Of a stretch of DNA of 64,000 nucleotides, positions 1 through 11,300 are shown in pieces. Below the pieces are notes generated by a model, which worked only from the letters and a program-made list of their open reading frames with translations, had not been told where the DNA came from and made no database searches. The translations under genes were made by a program, and so were the position numbers. The stretch's first letter is position 1; each line of letters begins with the position of its first letter. The stretch comes from Argopecten irradians (taxonomy: Eukaryota > Mollusca > Bivalvia > Pectinida > Pectinidae), in contig NC_091149.1 in NCBI RefSeq assembly GCF_041381155.1, positions 8,386,609 through 8,450,608 of the forward strand, in the 5' to 3' direction.

Positions 1-21
1 TACATATATATTCATTATTGC

Positions 22-380
22 TTAAAGATGCTCCATCGCTGACAAATGACATTTTTTCGCTATCAAAAACAGGAGCAGAGGAATTAGCATTTTTCTTTAG
101 TTACAAAAGTTACTTACTTTACTCCGTTACCACTATTAAAAAGTTTGAGCTTCTTATTTTACTTCAAGACAAAATTATTGAAAATAATTAATTGCATCCC
201 GAAAAAATTCCATGGCACTATGTTCAATATGAAATGATGTATTGATTGGGCATGCACCAAAAGCAAAATAAATCATTTTTTGTGTTGTTAGGCATACCGG
301 TATATATACACGATTAAACAGCAATTGTTGTTAAATTGATGAATATCATTAATGCTCTGTCGGCGGTGGAGCATCTTTAA
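22..380 (+). mobile_element. TTAA-flanked MITE, family A, copy 1
   Basis: The element is bounded by TTAA on both sides. The inverted ends read AGATGCTCCATCGCTGACA on the left and the near complement ending GGCGGTGGAGCATCT on the right. Three more copies lie at 11959-12328, 55277-55643 and 63409-63776, all 360-370 bp, with similar interiors. It is too short for a transposase, so it is a non-autonomous DNA element. TTAA target sites are typical of the piggyBac group, but TTAA could also belong to the terminal repeat, because no longer flanking duplication is visible. Confidence 0.8.
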
Positions 381-1057
381 TGAGATTCAGTGTGTTTACT
401 GTCAGTATAATGTAACTAGTAGGGATACATGCTTCTTAAGATACATATCTCTCTCTATTTGTCATCGCCCTTTATTTTGAATACATGTAGGTATATAGTG
501 TATGAAGTCATCATTTCATTTATCAATGATAATCAGTTACAAAATACCTACGATATCTGTAATTATAAACAATATGTTAATCCAGTTTTTCAAGTGACTA
601 TAGATACATGTATGTCAATTTTGGGAAAGAAGAAAGAAATTATTTACTGAAGGCTCTGTACATGTACTGAATTAATTAAGCGCTGTCCATGTCTGCACAT
701 GTTTTAAGGTTTTATTTATGTCACTTTCAGGGTTGCGTAACTTACGTTCTCTCCATATCCTTTTTATAAGCACAGAGATACAAAAGGACTCCAAAGACAG
801 TGTTATAAACATGAGGTATAATAATATAATTTATAAATATTATTTCCTTTTTTTTTTAATTTTTTTTTTTTTTTGCTTAATTTACAAACTGGAGAGCAGC
901 ATTCACAGAAAACAATCTTTTTAAGATATTTGAACATTGATGAAGTCATAATAATTAGTAAACTTAATTTCATGCCTGATGCCAAATTAACAAATTTATA
1001 ATAATTTAAAATTATTTTTATATAGTATACTTATAAGATAAAAATATGATAGAATTT
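381..1057. other. AT-rich stretch without a gene
   Basis: No convincing exon is seen. Positions 727-800 resemble 1688-1800 and 19055-19190 (GGGTTGCGTTTACG-like start, then a run like CCTTTTTATAAGCACAGAGAT), so they are a copy of a dispersed repeat. A T-rich run lies at 847-875. The small open frames here look like chance in AT-rich DNA. Confidence 0.5.
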
Positions 1058-1690
1058 TAGGGAGTGGGGTTTAGGTCTTCAAGTTCTGTTTTTAGGATAT
1101 GTGATTTGAAGACATCAAGTGTACAGTAGCCACCGGTAGGATGTTCCATTGTTTAATTGTGTGTGGAAAAAATGAATGTTTGAATATGTCCTTGGTGGCA
1201 ACTATATAAGTCTATATGTGAATGGGTGTGATTGTCTGGTCCTGTAGTCTGTCAGATGAAGAATTTGAATATAGTTTATTGCCACATGATGGTGTATGAT
1301 TTTATAAAATAAAATTAAACGTGTTCTTGTTCTGCAGGTTTGTAGTAAGGTCCAGCTGAGGTTTTCCATGGTCGTGGAGTTTGTATGTATAATTGGTCTT
1401 TGTGGTAATGTGCGTTTGTTTGAGATGCTGAGGACGTTACACTTGTCCGGGTGGAAGGACATTAACCAATTAATCTTCCTCCCACCTACCTGCTGCGTCT
1501 AGATGTTCTTGTAATTTAAGTGCATCTTGTGTGTTATGCAGGGTTTTGTATAATATGCTGTCATCGGCAAAGAGTCTGAGGGTGCTGTGTTTGATGTATT
1601 CTGGGAAGTCGTTTATGTATATAAGGAAGAGTATTGGGCCCAAAGAGGTTCCTTGAGGTACTCCTGACGTAACTAAACTACAACAGGGTT
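1058..1690 (-). mobile_element. Decayed LINE, reverse transcriptase C-terminal part
   Basis: Read on the minus strand, 1690 to about 1480 encodes SGVPQGTSLGPILFLIYIND followed by LRLFADDSILY. This is the RT palm region with the FADD form of the catalytic YxDD box. After a frame change near 1470 it continues LMSFHPDKCNVLSISNKR. It then jumps to a thumb/C-terminal segment at about 1205-1350, with PFTYR and, in another frame, FKHSFFPHTIKQWNILP and LDVFKSHILKTELEDLNP. This order is typical of CR1/Jockey-like non-LTR elements. The copy is 5'-truncated, frameshifted and internally deleted between the palm and the C-terminal part, so it is a dead relic. Confidence 0.8.
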
Positions 1691-1800
1691 TGCGTTTACA
1701 CCGTCCCTACAGTAGACTTAATTTACTGTATCATACAGTAGATTGTGCTGTCAGTATCCTTTTTAAACACAGAAATTAAAAGGGCTCCCTTCCTTTTTCT
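1688..1800. repeat. Dispersed repeat family D, copy
   Basis: The segment starts GGGTTTGCGTTTACACCGTC and runs into CCTTTTTAAACACAGAAATT then AAAGGGCTCCCTTC. Related stretches lie at 727-800 and 19055-19190. The copies share order and spacing but no clear termini, so the class is unknown. Confidence 0.45.
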
Positions 1801-2079
1801 GAATGTCCATGATGCAGAGGGACGCCATTTTTTTTATTAGAATGGCCCCATTTACAATGCATTGCAAAGGGTTATGGTATTGTATAACAATGTCATCTGC
1901 GCTGTACCTGGTAGATAGATGTGTCTACAGATGGATCAACAGATCGGACTCGCGACAGGCATGACAAGTCGATTTGTACAGTTGTACAGATGATTAGACT
2001 TTGTCTGTAATTTATTCCATTGACTATTTAATTTACTTATCATGCAGCGACACAATCTAGAGATAAATAAATAACTTAC

Positions 2080-2116
2080 CAGCTTCCTTTATTTTCTTGG
2101 CTGTTGTTGTAGCCAT
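2080..2116 (-). CDS. Probable first coding exon of an unidentified gene leaving the window to the left
   Basis: On the minus strand an ATG at 2116 with A at -3 and G at +4 opens 12 codons, MATTTAKKIKEA, plus one base. It is followed directly by a perfect donor GTAAGT (2079 to 2074). The rest of the gene must lie beyond position 1, because no further exon is recognised in 1-2079. The start is 447 bp from the METTL21A start on the other strand, so the two genes share a divergent promoter. An X-box-like site at 2187-2200, about 70 bp upstream, suggests a ciliary gene, but I do not recognise the peptide. The claim rests on the start context, the donor and the promoter, not on homology. Confidence 0.45.
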
Positions 2117-2439
2117 TGTATTTAATGGTACCGTGGACTGTCTATAGTGTGCTTACAATGTTGACAATCGTCAGATTCGTGTACATGCTTCCATGGAAAC
2201 GACGTTCACAGCAGTATGTTAGTTTCGTATTTCTCAATATGTTGATCAATTACACTTTTAACACAAAGATTAGGAACAGCCAAAGATAAGATAATATTAA
2301 AGACTACAAAAATAATATGACCACTAAAATTTAGAAACGTTTCGCCACATTAACTTGTTACGAAACTAATTCTTACAAATTACTTCCGGTTTGTTCTACT
2401 TTCACTTTTGCTCGATAGGTACATTGTACATTTTACCAC
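2117..2439. promoter_or_regulatory. Divergent promoter region with an RFX X-box-like site
   Basis: This stretch of about 320 bp separates two opposed coding starts. At 2187-2200 it carries GCTTCCATGGAAAC. By eye this agrees at 13 of 14 positions with the RFX X-box consensus GTTNCCATGGNAAC (only the second base differs). RFX sites of this kind mark promoters of ciliary genes in animals. METTL21A is not a known ciliary gene, so the site more likely serves the minus-strand gene. No clear TATA box is seen. Confidence 0.45.
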
Positions 2440-2709
2440 ATGGTCACGTATATTTACGGGCAAACATTAGGATGTTTTTTGTTGTTTTTGATTCAGATTA
2501 TACTCGTTTGTGCCGATAACGGTAGTTGTGATGCAGATAGGTGTGTATCTGAAGAGAAGGGCATGGCGTCACAGGCGGTAGTTATTTATGATGAAAGCAA
2601 GATATCCCCATTCCACAAACCAAACAGGAAATTCTTGTTTGTAGGCAAGGAGTTAGTTATAAAACAAGACTGGGAAGGTTTGGGCATTGCAGCTGTTGTT
2701 TGGGATGCT
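2440..2709 (+). CDS. METTL21A: METTL21A exon 1 with upstream in-frame extension
   Basis: Exon 1 ends ...VVWDA at 2709, before donor GTGAGT, in phase 0. The frame from ATG 2440 to 2562 encodes 41 extra residues including LGCFLLFLIQIILVCA, which looks like a signal peptide or anchor. ATG 2440 has a weak context (C at -3). The extension may be 5' UTR that happens to be open. Confidence 0.75.
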
Positions 2710-2741
2710 GTGAGTATATTAAAGATAATCAAAGACTCATT

Positions 2742-2792
<51 letters not shown>

Positions 2793-4150
2793 CCTAACAA
2801 TGTTAAAATTAATATGGTCGTCTGAGTCTTTGGCTCAGTCCGTAGAGCCATAGTTTTTCACGCCGGAGACTGAATACATTTTATGTATAGCTGATGAGTT
2901 TGAGTCCTGGGCCGGACTGTGAGTCAACACGAATGTAATATAGAGTATATATATATATATACACTTTCTTGTATTAAAATTCAGAACCAATACATATATT
3001 TCAATGCTTCTCATGGAGAAAATGAAGTGGGCAGACCAGAATTCTAACCCAGCACCTCTGAACACTAAATTAATTATTTACTAATTTAATTATTGTATTA
3101 AAGTTTTGTCAAGCCTATTAGTTAGATAAGTCTGGGTGTTTCATTCCTTGGTTTTATAGACTTTATGCAATCTACATTTATATTGATATATATGTGTATT
3201 AATTTTTAATTGTTATTTGTACCCTGACATTCTTTGACAGGCGGTCGTTTTGTGTGAGTATCTGGAAAAGAATAAGGATATTGTCAATGGCAAACTTATC
3301 ATAGAGCTTGGAGCAGGATCTGGGATTGTTGGAATAGTGGCAGCGTTGTTAGGTGGGTGTTTTTTTTCATTCTGTTTCATTAATAAATCCAAAACCATCA
3401 CATTCTCCAGCTTTGACTTAAAGAGCTCTGGGACTCAAAAAATTGAAATTTGTGAGTTCTCTACCAAAATATGGAGTCAATTTTTATAAAGAAAAAATAA
3501 TGCAGATTTGTTATGCTCAGGTATTTGTATATCTCATACTGTTTTATCATGCTATTGTCAAGATAATTATTTCTTCTAGTTAATTTTGTTGACATGGAAC
3601 TTTTTTTAAATATGCTTCAAACTGAATCTCATTTTATTTTTCAGTTCTCAGCATATTGTAATCAAATGAACCTTAATAGTGATTATCTGTACATGATCAT
3701 CACTATATGACAATGAAGATAAAATTTCATAAATTCTTTTGTTTTATAGGCGGAAAAGTGACAATTACAGATCTAGATGAAGCCTTGGATTATATAAACG
3801 AAGTTGTGGATGATAACATAAAGAGCATTCCTGGTTTAGAAGTACGTGTTCAAAGCCTTGACTGGACTAAAGACTGGCCAGATTACTCAGCAGACTATGA
3901 TATTGTGCTTGGGGCAGATATCATCTACATCGAGGAGTTGTTTGATGATCTCTTGAAAACTTTTTTACAAGTTTGTCATGAAAATACCAAGGTGCTTTTG
4001 TCCTGGCGTTACAGGTATGATCGGGATAAACAGTTCCTCGAAATGATGAGACAACATTTCACTTTAGAGGAAATATTTTATGATTCATCTCGTGATGTGA
4101 AGATCTATCTTGGGAAACTCATACAGAAAAATAAAGAGAAAGTAAAATAA
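2563..4150 (+). CDS. METTL21A: Protein-lysine methyltransferase METTL21A (HSP70-specific), three exons
   Basis: Coding exons are 2563-2709, 3241-3352 and 3750-4150 (stop 4148-4150); all introns are GT-AG and the frame is kept. The 219-residue product matches human METTL21A (218 residues) along its length. Landmarks are RKFLFVGKELVIKQDW, LGIAAVVWDA (residues 40-49), the SAM-binding ELGAGSGIVGIVAALLG (71-87), the motif II region KVTITD and the family-16 signature GADIIY, whose DxxY spans 143-146. The family is cytosolic and trimethylates a lysine in the substrate-binding domain of HSP70 chaperones. The frame is open upstream to ATG 2440, which would add 41 residues with a hydrophobic stretch. 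I prefer M2563 because it gives the family length and has G at -3 and +4. METTL21B-D are less likely, judging from the C-terminal half. Confidence 0.93.
2739..2792. repeat. (ATTT)n microsatellite in METTL21A intron 1
   Basis: About 13 uninterrupted units of TTTA run just inside the intron, 30 bp after the donor. They are probably length-polymorphic. Confidence 0.95.
3241..3352 (+). CDS. METTL21A: METTL21A exon 2
   Basis: The acceptor is TTTGACAG. The 112-bp exon encodes AVVLCEYLEKNKD through the SAM-binding glycine loop ELGAGSGIVGIVAALL. It ends one base into a Gly codon before donor GTGGGT. Confidence 0.93.
3750..4150 (+). CDS. METTL21A: METTL21A exon 3 (last)
   Basis: The acceptor is TTTTATAG. 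The exon completes the split Gly codon and encodes GKVTITDLDEALDYINEV, the DIVLGADIIY box, and the C-terminal RYRYDRDKQFLEMM and SSRDVKIYLGK segments. Stop TAA is at 4148-4150. An AATAAA occurs inside the last codons (about 4130); no clear downstream poly(A) signal was fixed. Confidence 0.95.
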
Positions 4151-5039
4151 TTCCATGCTTTAAATATGTTTTGTTTGATACGTATTTGACTCAAAGGATC
4201 GGGAAGACCTATAACCATCATGCTTTGTCTGTAAATTTTTCACATTTGTTCTCATAAAGTTCTACATGTTGGTTGGAGCTAAAATGATAATGTCACAAGC
4301 TAGTCATTTTCAAATATTATTATTTTTCTAGTTCTCCAAAATACATGATGGCCTCCACATATCACCTCCAAAAACATATTTCGTTTTAAATTCATAAAAA
4401 AACCAAAAAAAAACATATCAGACTTTTGAATTAGTCATCCTTATAGTTTTCACATTTTATGTACTGCTCACCTGATGGATTAATCCGAAACTTGCCCTAA
4501 ACTAATCCTGGTTTTGGTGAGTCTGTCTCCAACATTGCCCATTGCCCTCACAACTGCCATTCTGGAAAAAAACATTTGAAACTTTTTTGAGCTGACAACA
4601 TTAGTAGAGATGTAAAGGACGAAAAGTCCACAATCAAAAAAGGTTTTGATATTTTCCGACGTTGAACAACTCTTATTGAATTAGTTTAAAGTCCTGCTAA
4701 GAGCCAGGGTTGTTTTGCTTGTTGTAATATGTCGTGACATATCTTAACCACTCATCCACCCCGGACTTGAACAATCATTACTATATGGCAGCTACATAAA
4801 TGTACATTGGTCAATTGGAAACAAATAAAAAAATTAATTTAAATTTTTATCTCCGCAAGGAACCTTTGCATATTTCTACACACACACACATATTTTTAAA
4901 GATAATCACAGTTTTTGCAGCACAAGACCTGCAGTACTTGTAGATTATGAAAATTTACGTTAAAATAAAGCCTGTGTCAATGCAACCAGATAGATGTACA
5001 AAATCCCACTTTCTATCCTCAATAGTATTTGGGGAGTAA
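4151..5039. other. METTL21A 3' UTR and intergenic DNA, no gene seen
   Basis: AT-rich sequence with A runs at 4396-4415 and a short CA run near 4880. No exon, RNA gene or repeat structure could be supported. Confidence 0.5.
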
Positions 5040-5935
5040 TTATACAGATTTGTTTTGCGTTTCATTGTTCAAAAATGATATATGCTACAGGACTCATTGC
5101 ATACGAAATTAACACGTCAGCAATTCTAAAAGTAGGTAACTTTTACAAGGGAGTTCTCTAGCTCCCCATTTAAGATTTTTGTTACTAGGTAATTGATCCC
5201 TTTGACTTTGAATGAATGTTTAAAAGGTCATTCATTTGGTAGCCATTCATTCCAGCATTCTACAGGCCCAATATCAAGTCTCTAGACCTGATCTTATATT
5301 AGTTATTCCCAAGAAGAAGTTATTTAAAGTCCTTTTTGTCCCTGTTCTCTTGAATGAAGGTTAAGGTAATTAGTTTCAATGAATTGTTAATCCTTCTACC
5401 CACCCTGCTAAAGGCCAAATATCAGATCATTTTATGTCTACTACATGTACATGTAGTTGTTCACTAGAAGTCATTGAAAGATATTAGCCTGTTTTACCTT
5501 TCTGAACGTGAAAGACTTAATGACAATATGACAAGATTATTCACCCATACAAGCAAATTACAGGTCAAACATGATGTATATATTAAACATTCCAACATAC
5601 TACAGGATTATTATCAGATCTCTAGATCTCTTATTTGTTCGTAATAAGTCATTTTCTTATTTTTAGCCTATTGACCTCTGTGACCTACATTTATGAATGT
5701 AGGTCAAGTTTATTCTTTTGAACAAACTTTACAATAGTTGGCCTACATCCCAACATGCTACAATCCCATATCAGGTCTCTATACATTTTAGTTATTGACA
5801 GAACGTAGTTTAAAGTTCAGTTTATCTCACCTCTGTGACCTTGAATGCATGTCAAGGTCATTCATTTGAACACTTAGGTAGCTCCCCATTCGCTCATATG
5901 CCATAGGCCCAATATCAGTATTCAGTCCTAAAAAT
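5040..5935. repeat. Degenerate tandem repeat of about 120-150 bp units
   Basis: About five to six diverged units recur. Shared pieces are GACCTTGAATGAATG, AAGGTCATTCATTTG, a block like CAGCATTCTACAGGCCCAAT ending ATCA, then TCTCTAGA and TTATT(C/G)A before the next unit. Examples start near 5200, 5330, 5500, 5660 and 5820. This looks like an old satellite or repeat array; no coding capacity is visible. Confidence 0.6.
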
Positions 5936-7380
5936 AATTGCAAGACGTTATCGGCAACATTATAATATGCAGAAATGTCAGGAACACCTCGGGTCAAGTG
6001 TTAAATGGACGATTGTATCGAGAAATTGTTTTTAAAGGCAATATTTTGTTATCAGTAAATTTTATTAAAATCATTCAAAAATTCATATTTTACAACTTAG
6101 CATTATTGTTTTGCTTTTATCCAAATCATGGAATGTCTTGCATTTAAAATAAAACACATCTTTCAACATTTTTGAATTTTGACAATTGTTTGCCATTTTA
6201 CTAAAACAATATCTGAAAACGGTAAAAAAAAAAAATAAAAAAAAAAACTTATACTGATAAAATCACGTATCACCGGCCATTTTCCTTATCTTAATTTGAT
6301 TAGAAGTAATCTATTTTTCATAGATAATACCAATAAAACAAAGTGATATTTAAATAATGTGTGAGGTGCGAGAAAAATTATGTCGTCGGCAACCGCAGTA
6401 CATGTGCACACACTGGTGACCGTAGTATAATATACATGTATGTTACGGTCATCAATGTTTGAAGTATCATGTTAGTCGTCAGCCAGATACAATGTATATA
6501 GGACAAGGGAAGGTATTAAAATCACCTTAACTTGATCCTCAGCATTGAATTAATGTATGTGTTTTGTGATTTCTTTTATTTCTTTATTTTACAAAGACCG
6601 ACTTTAAAGTTTTTAAGTGCGCGAAAAACGATACTACAATGTATCCTTATTTCAATTTGAAAAAATACTCAACTCGTTTTCCACATGACAGTAATATTGA
6701 TTCCTGCACTTGATACCATATATATATAGGCATGTAATGATATTTTTGGATGTCGCCAAAAATCTCGGTATTTACATATTACATGTACTGATTTGATGGA
6801 CCGGGCATTTAAAATTTCTCTTTATATAAATCTTCTTACAATTAAACAAATCACGAACGGAAAACTGAAGGCGTCTTTTTGATAAAAATCGGATAAAAAT
6901 CCTGATTCAACTACAACAAAGATGTTTAAACAATTACTTTGCATATGATGTCCCCCAAAACTGGTTCAATTTGGGTAGCGTTACAATTCACGTACATCCA
7001 CATGTCATTATATTTTTAAGGAATCAGATTCTTATAAGTATTGTTTACTTACTTTAATTTGAACTCATAGGCCCACATTGCAATATAATGTCATGTAAAA
7101 ATGTATGTGCTTTATTGAAATAAAAATAAGTCTGTGTTTCTATTATTTTTGTGAATTAATAAAGGTCAAGGATTTATAAGTGATATAGTCCTTGATATAG
7201 GTGTTGTTAATTTTTTTATTTTTTTTTCATAATTGTTTTATAATCTGACAGTAGACACATATCATTATAATTTATACCAATATACGTCTAACTGTTAAAA
7301 TACATACAATGTACATGTACACTTATTTTTCATCCGACAAGGCTAAATACCTGTGAATTACATACACGCTACCTATAAGT
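5936..7380. other. Intergenic DNA, nothing supported
   Basis: AT-rich sequence with A runs at 6223-6247 and T runs near 7210. Open frames here are short and not coding-like. No repeat with clear ends was found. Confidence 0.45.
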
Positions 7381-7435
7381 AAATTGTCACAGTTCCTTCC
7401 CCTGACTATATTGGATTTCCGGTAACGCATGCGTT

Positions 7436-7449
7436 ATGACCTTAGCAAC
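7436..7449 (+). promoter_or_regulatory. X-box-like RFX site upstream of ODAD2
   Basis: The site reads ATGACCTTAGCAAC. It agrees with 11 of 14 positions of the RFX consensus GTTNCCATGGNAAC, and the right half-site RGYAAC is perfect. It lies about 55 bp before the donor of the first non-coding exon, so it is placed like ciliary X-boxes, which usually sit within 150 bp of the start. RFX and FOXJ1 control of dynein docking genes is established in other animals; binding here is inference. Confidence 0.5.
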
Positions 7450-7505
7450 GACGCGGCATCCTGTTATTAGAGCTGTCTGCATTAGAGTTAACGAAAGAAG
7501 AAAAG
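7450..7505 (+). other. ODAD2: ODAD2 non-coding exon 1 (left edge approximate)
   Basis: A consensus donor GTAAGC follows GAAAG at 7505, just after a GC-richer promoter-like patch and before the coding exons. The region from here to 8117 has no start in frame with exon 2. The transcription start is not fixed by sequence. The next exon begins at about 8093 or 8097 (two AG options) and carries the ATG at 8118. Confidence 0.45.
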
Positions 7506-8117
7506 GTAAGCAACGACCTATGTCTACTGTTTTATAGGGACAACAAAAGCTCATTCTTATTTAAATAGATTTTTAACAGCAAAGGATTCAATATGTTCAT
7601 ACAGTTTTACATATTTCTTGCAAAATATCACAGAAAAAATATTGTTTAGGCTGCCTGTGCAAAATTTATTGTCGAATTTTCTACGAGGTCATATTGTCTT
7701 ATGATCCTTTCTTTTCTAATGATAATGTAATCCAGATACCAATTATGCTAACAATTTGTTAGCCAAGTCGATTTTGAGTGGCTATGCAAATAATTATTGA
7801 AGATAAGGAACAATTTCCCAACGTTGTACAATATGTATCTCAATTAAAATTCCTTCACTTGCTTGTCTATGCATGACTGGAATTGTTGTCACAGTAAGTT
7901 GAGTGCAAGTGTTTTCCAAACTTTCTGTTGAGTGTATGCACTTGCTTACTGATATTTTATAACAACTTCATATTACTTTGTCATATAATATTCATGTACT
8001 TAAATGGATGCCAGCACGTTGTAAAATGATGATGTTAGTGTAAAATTGAAATTGAAATTTATTTTGTCAATTATGTTGAAAAGGTCTACCAGGCAGATTG
8101 ATTGACTGACCACAAAG

Positions 8118-8347
8118 ATGGGTCAGGCATTCACAAGAGCGGCCCAGTGGACCTCCGCTAAAGATGGAACAGGAGGCAAATTAGAGTTCACAAAAATTAA
8201 CGAAGAACTACTGAACCGCATTGTACAATTCATCGATGGATACAGCAGCAAATTTCCTTCAGAATCAAAACTTGTGTTCAAGAAACCATTAAAATGGCAA
8301 TCATCCTTAAAACCAAGTCAGTTCTCAGCAGCAGGCTGTTCAGAAAG
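8118..8347 (+). CDS. ODAD2: ODAD2 exon 2 (first coding)
   Basis: Encodes residues 1-76 from [13 protein letters not shown] to AAGCSE plus two bases of an Arg codon. The donor is GTAAAA. The start context is AAG-ATG-G. Confidence 0.95.
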
Positions 8348-11300
8348 GTAAAAAATTTGTCTTGTTAATCAATCTTATTCCTAGAAATAAACCAGACTAA
8401 GTACATGTACTGTAAATTAATTCATTTTTATTGGGTTCAATTTTAGTGAATACTTTTGAGGAAGAGAGCTTATATAGTATATAGTTTGGTAGTGACGTAA
8501 ATTCTTTTATTCTGAATGAAAAGAAAAACCAGAAAAATTGACCTTGTTGAAATAACTTATAATTTATCACTTTATCTGAAATAATATGGAGACTTGTGTA
8601 TGCTTTGTTTGTTGTTCTTGTTTTTTTTTTATTATTAATAATTTTTGTTTTAATTTGTTTAAACATCATTTCCACTGCTTAGTCATTTTGATTATTTTTT
8701 ATTCAATTAGGGGAGACGACTTGGTGTCAGATGAGATGGCTGATAAGGAGAACCATCTATTCTCACTGATCAAGGTGAATGCTTCATCTTATGAATGTCA
8801 GGTGATGAGTCTGGAATGGGCGGAGAAAGTATCTCAGTCAGCTGGTGACAAGAAACTACATGAAATCCGTGCCTGTCTGGAAGGTAATTATACAAAATAT
8901 ATCAACAGTGAGTGTGTAGAGTGAATTTGGCACCTATTAATGATCTTATTTATTAATCGTTTGAAGAAGCTTCTGAGAATTTTTCTTAAACAACATCATG
9001 TACTTGTAAACTGATCTATGTGGGTATTACTAAGTCAATTGACATATATTGTAATCTTCTTAATTTTGAGATGAACTTTAAAAATGTTGAAGAGAAATAC
9101 ATGGAAAATATCAAAGAACATTATAATAAAGGGCCAGAAATGATCACAATGTAGTTAGAGAGTTTTGATAAATATGGACATAGTAAAGATAGATCAAGTT
9201 ACAATTTAGCATTCATGTCATGGTACATAAATATTATGTATAAGGAAATATCGCTATAAATCTGTGTATTAATATTCTTTTCTAAATTAACATGTGCATT
9301 TTATACAGCAACAAGAATTTGAAGCTCAGGCTTCTTACTAGTCACTCGAGTACTGATAGAGAATTCATGTCAGAATGTCACAAAAAATGTTCTGAATGTA
9401 CAAAAGTTGAGTCAGCTGCTAAATTATTGTATGTTTTTTTTCTGTTAAGTCGAAATATAACATTAAGCATTCACCTTTTTCAATTATTGCCTGAAAGTTA
9501 TATCAATAACAATCCATCTATTCCTCACAGCCAACAGAGATCCAGTCGCAAACTTACTTGGTGACAGATTCGCTACGGTGGAAGGGGAAGACAACTCTAT
9601 CTACAGATTCACAGAAGAAATCACCAAGGAGATTGAACAGCTGAGCAAGCAGAGCAGTGAGGGAGAAGGTAACGAGGATAGGTCGGCTGAGATCGAGGAG
9701 AAAAAAGCCACACTCAAACTGAAACTACAGTTGTCTAAACTTGATCAGGATCTGATGAACACGAGCATCTCTCTCATATCAAAGTAAGTCTAACGCATGA
9801 ATGAGTATTCAGAATTTGATGACTAAATTTGTTTCTGGTCGAAGACTAACAGTAATACTAGGTCATTTAAAGAAAATACATTGAATTCAGCCTGAAGTTA
9901 CATTTGAATACATTCATGAGCATTTTTTTTATATGATATTGAATTTATTTCTATGGCAAACTTTTGAAATGTTTATTTTTAATGTCACTTCCAGAGAAGT
10001 TCGTCTTAATCCATCCACTGTTGATGGAGAAGTCAAAAACCTTCGAGATCTATCCGGTCCATCAGAGGAAACTTGTGTCTTAAAAAGCATTGACTTCTAT
10101 GGTAAGTAAACATTGTGAGTCAGAGCAGCTAGAACAATTTACATGTAACTGCATGCCTTTATATTTCTTCAAATTAATTCCCAGATTTTGTTAATTTGGT
10201 TTCTCTAGTATAATCAAAACCAAAGCTTCTGCTTCAAACCTGGGCCCTGTTGTTCAAGAGGTGATTAAGCTTATCACAGTTTAATGATGATAAATTTACA
10301 AATCAAGGTAAAATAATTTCTTGTTATATACCAACTTTATACAGTTTTATAAGATTATTAAGAACATCTTACTTTACTTACTTGCTGAATTTATTAAAGT
10401 TATAATCACACACCACAAACAAGAAATGAAAATTTCACTAATAAAATAATTAAGCTTAATCACCTTTTGAACAATCTGGCCAATGTGATTGGTTTTGAAT
10501 AAATCTCTATAGAATGAAATTCACAAAATTCACATCCTGAAGTGTTAATGTATAAGTTTATTTATGTTTGCGACCTTGTAGGCCCAACATTTGTGTTTGA
10601 GAACGGATGCCGTGCCCCCACACACAGACAACTCCATGGTGATATCGCCTACATTGAGGCCCAGCCATTTGATACAGGCGTTCTCTACATCATGGCTAAC
10701 ACATCTGGATATTATGTTTTCAAGGTTAGAAAATAACCATTTCAATCTATTAGATTATATTTACTGTAAACACATTTGTTTTAGCGGTAGTTTTATTTTA
10801 CCACTTTTCACGTTGTCTTTGAGGCACTAAGTCATGTACACCTCAAGATTTTGTAAATGCTATTTCTGTTATTGAACTATCAAATTGCACTAATGAGTCA
10901 TAATCTACAGGGTTTTTTTTGCATTATTAAAATTTGACTACGCTAAAATAAGTACATTTACATAACACTTGCTGATTCTTATTTACAATTGATAGATTTG
11001 AAGTCTAATGTTAACAAATAATTTTGGCTGTCAACTGAACATGTCGAAATACAAATATATATGGTAGTACATGTTCATTTTATATATTCTGACTGATGAC
11101 CTTTAGGTTTTGACTTTTGACTACTACTATAATATTTAAACAGATAAATTTCAGATAAACCATGATTGTTTGATGATAGCGGCATTGGTTAAAAAAAAAA
11201 AAATCAAATAAAAAATCAAATGAGAAAATTAGAAATAAGATAAGAATGTACATTTTTCTTACAAATTCATGATATGCAAAGTTGGAACTATGACAATATG

